Below are positions 60,284 to 64,000 of a stretch of 64,000 nucleotides of DNA, in pieces (the first letter of the stretch is position 1; each line of letters begins with the position of its first letter). A program made the translations under genes and the position numbers. Origin of the DNA: Voacanga thouarsii (taxonomy: Eukaryota > Streptophyta > Magnoliopsida > Gentianales > Apocynaceae); assembly GCA_026120185.1 (NCBI GenBank), contig JANUWF010002008.1, forward strand, positions 783,501 through 847,500, written 5' to 3'. The notes beneath the pieces are model-generated. The model saw nothing but the letters and a program-made list of their open reading frames with translations, did no database searches and was not told where the DNA came from.

Positions 60284-61364
60284 AGAAGTATTCCTGAATT
60301 AGCTCTTAGAATATATCACTTGATCAAGCTCATATTTCATCTAGGGAACCAGAATTTTTTCTAGTCCCTTTCATTCTCTTTCTTGGCCACTTCTTCTTGT
60401 AGCCAAAAGGATCGCAAACTCTTCTCTATTATGTTTATCAATTGGTCTCTACTAATTTATGTAAAGCTAGAACATATTTCTTTCTCTTGTCTCTTGCATG
60501 AGTTTAACCACATCTAAACCAAGACGTATATGCAAAGTATATACATTCTTCATCTTGTTGTACCGTTTCCTCATTGAACAACCCTTCCTATTTTTGGTTA
60601 TCCTCTCAAGTACCCAAAGACATTGTTAAATTTTCTTCATCTTCACCATAAAAACTAAGCAGCACATATTGGTTCACTCCACTCTCCATAGAAACTAATT
60701 AACAACTTCACCATTCCACATTTCATTCCTAAGTTTCAGCTATACTTACTCTTCAAAACACTTTGAATTTGAAATGCAAAGACTAACTATTTCCTATAAT
60801 TCCTCACTCATTTAACCTTCAAAAAACCAGATTTCCAGGCCTTGAACTCTTTTATATCTTTTCTTCACTTATGCTCACAGTTTCCATGTCTTTTTCCACC
60901 AAAAAAACTAAGTAAACCACCATTGAAGCACCTACATTTCCTCCTAAACTTTAGCTAGTTTCCCTCAACTCAAATTGCTTTGAATTTGAAATTCAACAAC
61001 CTAGAAACTCCCTAAAAAATCTATTCAGTTCTTTCTTATCCTCTTATAACCGAAGCAAACTCCAAGGAAATGAACCCTCTATTATTTCTTCCATAAAATT
61101 GAAGCAACACTTTTCCTTTCTTTTGATTGTTACCAACAGCACACACTTTATCTTCCTTCTCTATGGCAACCATAATTCCCTCAATTTTCTTTTGAAATTT
61201 GAAATTCAAGAAACCATGGAAAGCTCCTAAGTACTCTCCTAAATCTACTCCAACCAAAACACTAAACATTTACCAAAATCCCTCAACCCTTCTCGGATTC
61301 CCCATTTCCTAAACTTGTAATCATAACCAGCACATCACTGTATTCTCTTATCTTCATTTTCAAC
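60284..61364 (-). repeat. Gypsy-like LTR remnant, right part
   Basis: DNA beyond the CACTA element has the same texture as 48220-49092 and 63000-64000: many CAAATTCAAAG-like and TTTGAATTTGAAAT phrases, no coding domain. I interpret it as the continuation of the reverse gypsy LTR split by the CACTA element. Its far end (a reversed TGTAACACC) is missing, so it is truncated at the junction with the copia LTR fragment. Confidence 0.4.
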
Positions 61365-62580
61365 TATTCAACTATACGTAGAATTGGACTGTGTAATAAT
61401 AATCTTTATAAAAGTACTATAATAAAGAAAGATCAGTTTATCGTTGCTACTACGTGGACAAGTACCTTAAGACTTGAGTATGAGTTAGTAGTCTGGTGAA
61501 GCTAGACTTGTACACTTTGATGTATAATGAGTGAGGTCTTACTACAAGGCCAATTACTATATACGTTGGGTGTATGACTATAAGTAATTTCGACAAACTT
61601 ATACAATAGAGTTTCTATACTTCATTTTATGAAGATATCATCCCCTTTATGATTGTCCGGGATAATCTAAATAAACCAAGGTCCTGACTCTTGAGAAATG
61701 TGACTAAGTATGTATACTTTTGGATTGCTCCCTGATATAAGTGAGTATGTACTAAAAGTCATAGATTATCAAACTAGTTATCAAATGATAGCAGATATCA
61801 TTGAGAAAAGTGTTAGTACAATTGTCCTGTCTCAATGATAGGTATTACGTAGAGGGATATTTTAGTCATTATACCTATAGGTCAAAGACACTACATTTGC
61901 AATATTATTCTTGAAGTCAATATTTTCATATGATAATAAATGAAATATTTAAAATGATAAAATACAACTATTTGTTAGTAAGGGTATTTTGATCATTTTA
62001 GTAGTAAAAAATAATATATTTTTTAGTCTCCAAAGTAGTTCAAGTAACCTTAGTAAATTTATTTTACTATATGGACTTATTAGGTGAATTTATTATTAAA
62101 AAAATTATTCTAAAAGTCTATCTAATTATATATTTGGACTAGCATAAAAAATTAGACCAATTTAATTGAATTATTTTATTGATTAATTATCTTAGGTAAT
62201 TGTATATTAGGCCCAAGTAGATCAATTAATTAATATGAAAGGTATTTAATTAATTTTGGAGTAATTAAGAAAACCCTGGCCTATTAGGATGATTAAGGCA
62301 GCAAAGGGTTTAATGAGAAACTAGATTGCCGCCTCAATAGATATAAAGGAAAAAGAATAAGGAAACAACTGGGGTGTGCCTGTGCGTTGGGTGAGCAAAA
62401 AGAAAAGTGGTGGTTGACTTTCCACGTTTTATTAGTTGTTCACTTGGACAAGGGGAAAAATGGTTTTAGTTTTTCTTCTGACTTGTCGCCGTTTTTCTTG
62501 TTTCTTTTTCCTTCAATTAGCTCTTCCGATCTTCTTCTCAATTAAATTCATCATATTCTACTTTCAGTGGTAGTAGTACA
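61365..62580 (+). repeat. Truncated LTR of copia family 1
   Basis: Starting near 61375 the sequence follows the element-1 LTR from about its position 330 on: GTAATAATAATC, then AGTACTATAATAAAG, the GCTACTACGTGGAC block, the ATCCCCTTTATGATTGT block and GGGTATTTTGATCATTTTAG at 61980-62000. The first 300 bp of the LTR are absent. Divergence from element 1 is high, so it is an old copy. Confidence 0.75.
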
Positions 62581-62585
62581 TAGTG

Positions 62586-64000
62586 CGAAACCCCACTTAA
62601 AGCCAACCTTAGAGTAAGGGGGATGGGATGCATATTATGTCATTATGCATAAAAATATACTTTTTGAATGATTTTATGTGTCTTAGAATTGTAGTTTATA
62701 GGTTAAATGGCTTATTTATGCTTGTTGGGTAGAAAGGGTAAAAAGGTAATATTGCTTGAGGTTAAAATAGGAAGATGGCTTGAGGTTTAGATAAGAAGAA
62801 TATTTAGGTGAGAAAATTAGAACAAGAGTTAGTTTGGTTAAGTGGTTAGAGCTTTGTGAATTAATCTCTAAGGTCTTGAGTTCAAATTCCATCACTTAAA
62901 TTTTATTCATAATTATTTTAACTATATTTGAATTTTCAATTTTCTTACAGTCCTTAAAGATAGGAATGTTGTCTTAAGGAAGACATGATGGTAATGTCTT
63001 GACCATGAGGTCTTGTCCCAAAAAGAATTCTGGAGGAATTCTTGTTCCTTGTAATTTTGGTAGCCTTGTCCTAATATCTTTATAATTTAAACTAATCATA
63101 ATTCATTAATCCATTTTTAATCCCAAAAATTCTATGATAAATTCCTAGCATTAAAATTTGAAAATCAGCTCCCGTGGAATAAGGATGGATGAAAATAGGG
63201 AGGAGAATTAGGAAGGGATTCCAAGGGGAAAAAACACCATAGTTATACCTTCAAATTCCATCTTTATCTTGTCCGTGTTTTGACAAAGGAAAATCTGGAA
63301 AATTTTCCAGAATTCTTTCAAGGTTTTTTTTGAAAGTTTTAGCCAACTTTCTTACCCAATTACTGCCAGAAAAATGGACATTTCATGTAAGGTTGAAGGC
63401 TGGAAATTCAGTGAATTTTTGGACTGCACAACCCTTCCAAAACCATAATTTTGTTCCAGCAATTTCGCTACATTAAACTTGGAATTTGAAGCCTCCATTA
63501 GATCATAAGAACAGCTGGAACTTCCTCTATTTTTCTTCAAGATGAAGGCTGGAAAACCACCATTAAAAAACCTTCAAACACCCATAAGAACCAGCTACAA
63601 CATCGTGCCAACGAGAGCAGAAAATTCTGCTCCAAAAACATCTCTATTTCAAGCATTCTTGAAGCATTAAATTCTAGAAAATTTCCTACTTGTTTTCTCA
63701 AGGCAAAGGCTGAAATTCTTCACTCAAACCTCTGCAATTCGGACCTTGTTCAGCCATGGACTGAACATCTTGGCCTCTACACTAACATTGAATGTTTGGA
63801 CTCCATGATCACACCTCAAAAAGCTCCTAAGATTACTCTATCCAAAATTTATTCTAACTTCAAACTAAATTACAGATTTTTGCTTCGTTAAAACACTCCT
63901 ATAGCAAGTGATCAAACCAGAAAATCCTCTGCCATTATAATCCATTTTTAGCCAGCCTTATGTACTGAACAACCCTTCACTCTTTAATTAAAACCTAGCT
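62586..64000 (-). repeat. Second reverse-oriented gypsy-like LTR, cut by the window end
   Basis: The segment opens with GCGAAACCCCACTTAAAGCC and follows the reversed 3' end of the gypsy LTR family, parallel to 48220 onward, including the tRNA-like boxes at 62835-62890. From 63200 the phrases on GGCTGAAATT and TCCAGAATT resemble the reverse of 37100-37900 in the solo LTR. It continues past the window. Confidence 0.5.

Noticed and set aside
45949..62580. Reading the copia LTRs at 45949-47628 and 61365-62580 as the two ends of one element
   Set aside because: They are in opposite orientation, and LTRs of one element must be direct repeats.

Overview
The window is nuclear DNA of a plant, most likely a dicot. 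It is AT-rich, the genes carry GT-AG introns, one gene encodes a plastid-type MEP-pathway kinase, and most of the sequence is plant-type LTR retrotransposons plus hAT and CACTA DNA transposons. I do not assign a species.

Two ordinary host genes lie tail to tail between about 12.0 and 26.5 kb. On the + strand is a 651-residue UBA-domain protein with an uninterrupted coding exon and a long intron in its 5' UTR. On the - strand is an 11-exon gene for plastid 4-diphosphocytidyl-2-C-methyl-D-erythritol kinase (CMK/IspE). All 11 of its exons join in frame to give 406 residues with the GHMP-kinase motifs intact.

The rest is mobile DNA. (1) 1059-10309: a complete but dead Ty1/copia element with about 1.87 kb LTRs and a perfect 5-bp target duplication. 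(2) 27043-32287: a young-looking copia element with 356-bp LTRs that differ at six positions. It has lost protease and integrase and carries in their place, antisense, an almost whole but decayed RWP-RK (RKD-type) transcription-factor gene with its introns. (3) 33357-45183: a four-level nest. A copia solo LTR is split by a second solo LTR, which is split by a hAT transposon, which holds a gypsy-type solo LTR. Target duplications support each level. (4) 45949-48219: the 3' end of a further copia element on the - strand. (5) 49093-60283: a CACTA (En/Spm) element with decayed TNPD-like and TNPA-like genes, lying in what looks like a reverse-oriented gypsy LTR. (6) 61365-64000: another copia LTR fragment and another reverse gypsy LTR that runs off the window.

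The most notable item is the RKD gene cargo inside the copia element. Its decay looks older than the last transposition implied by the near-identical LTRs, which suggests a non-autonomous element family that has been moving a regulatory-gene pseudogene. Boundaries and exon joins were derived by reading the sequence. No database search or alignment program was run.
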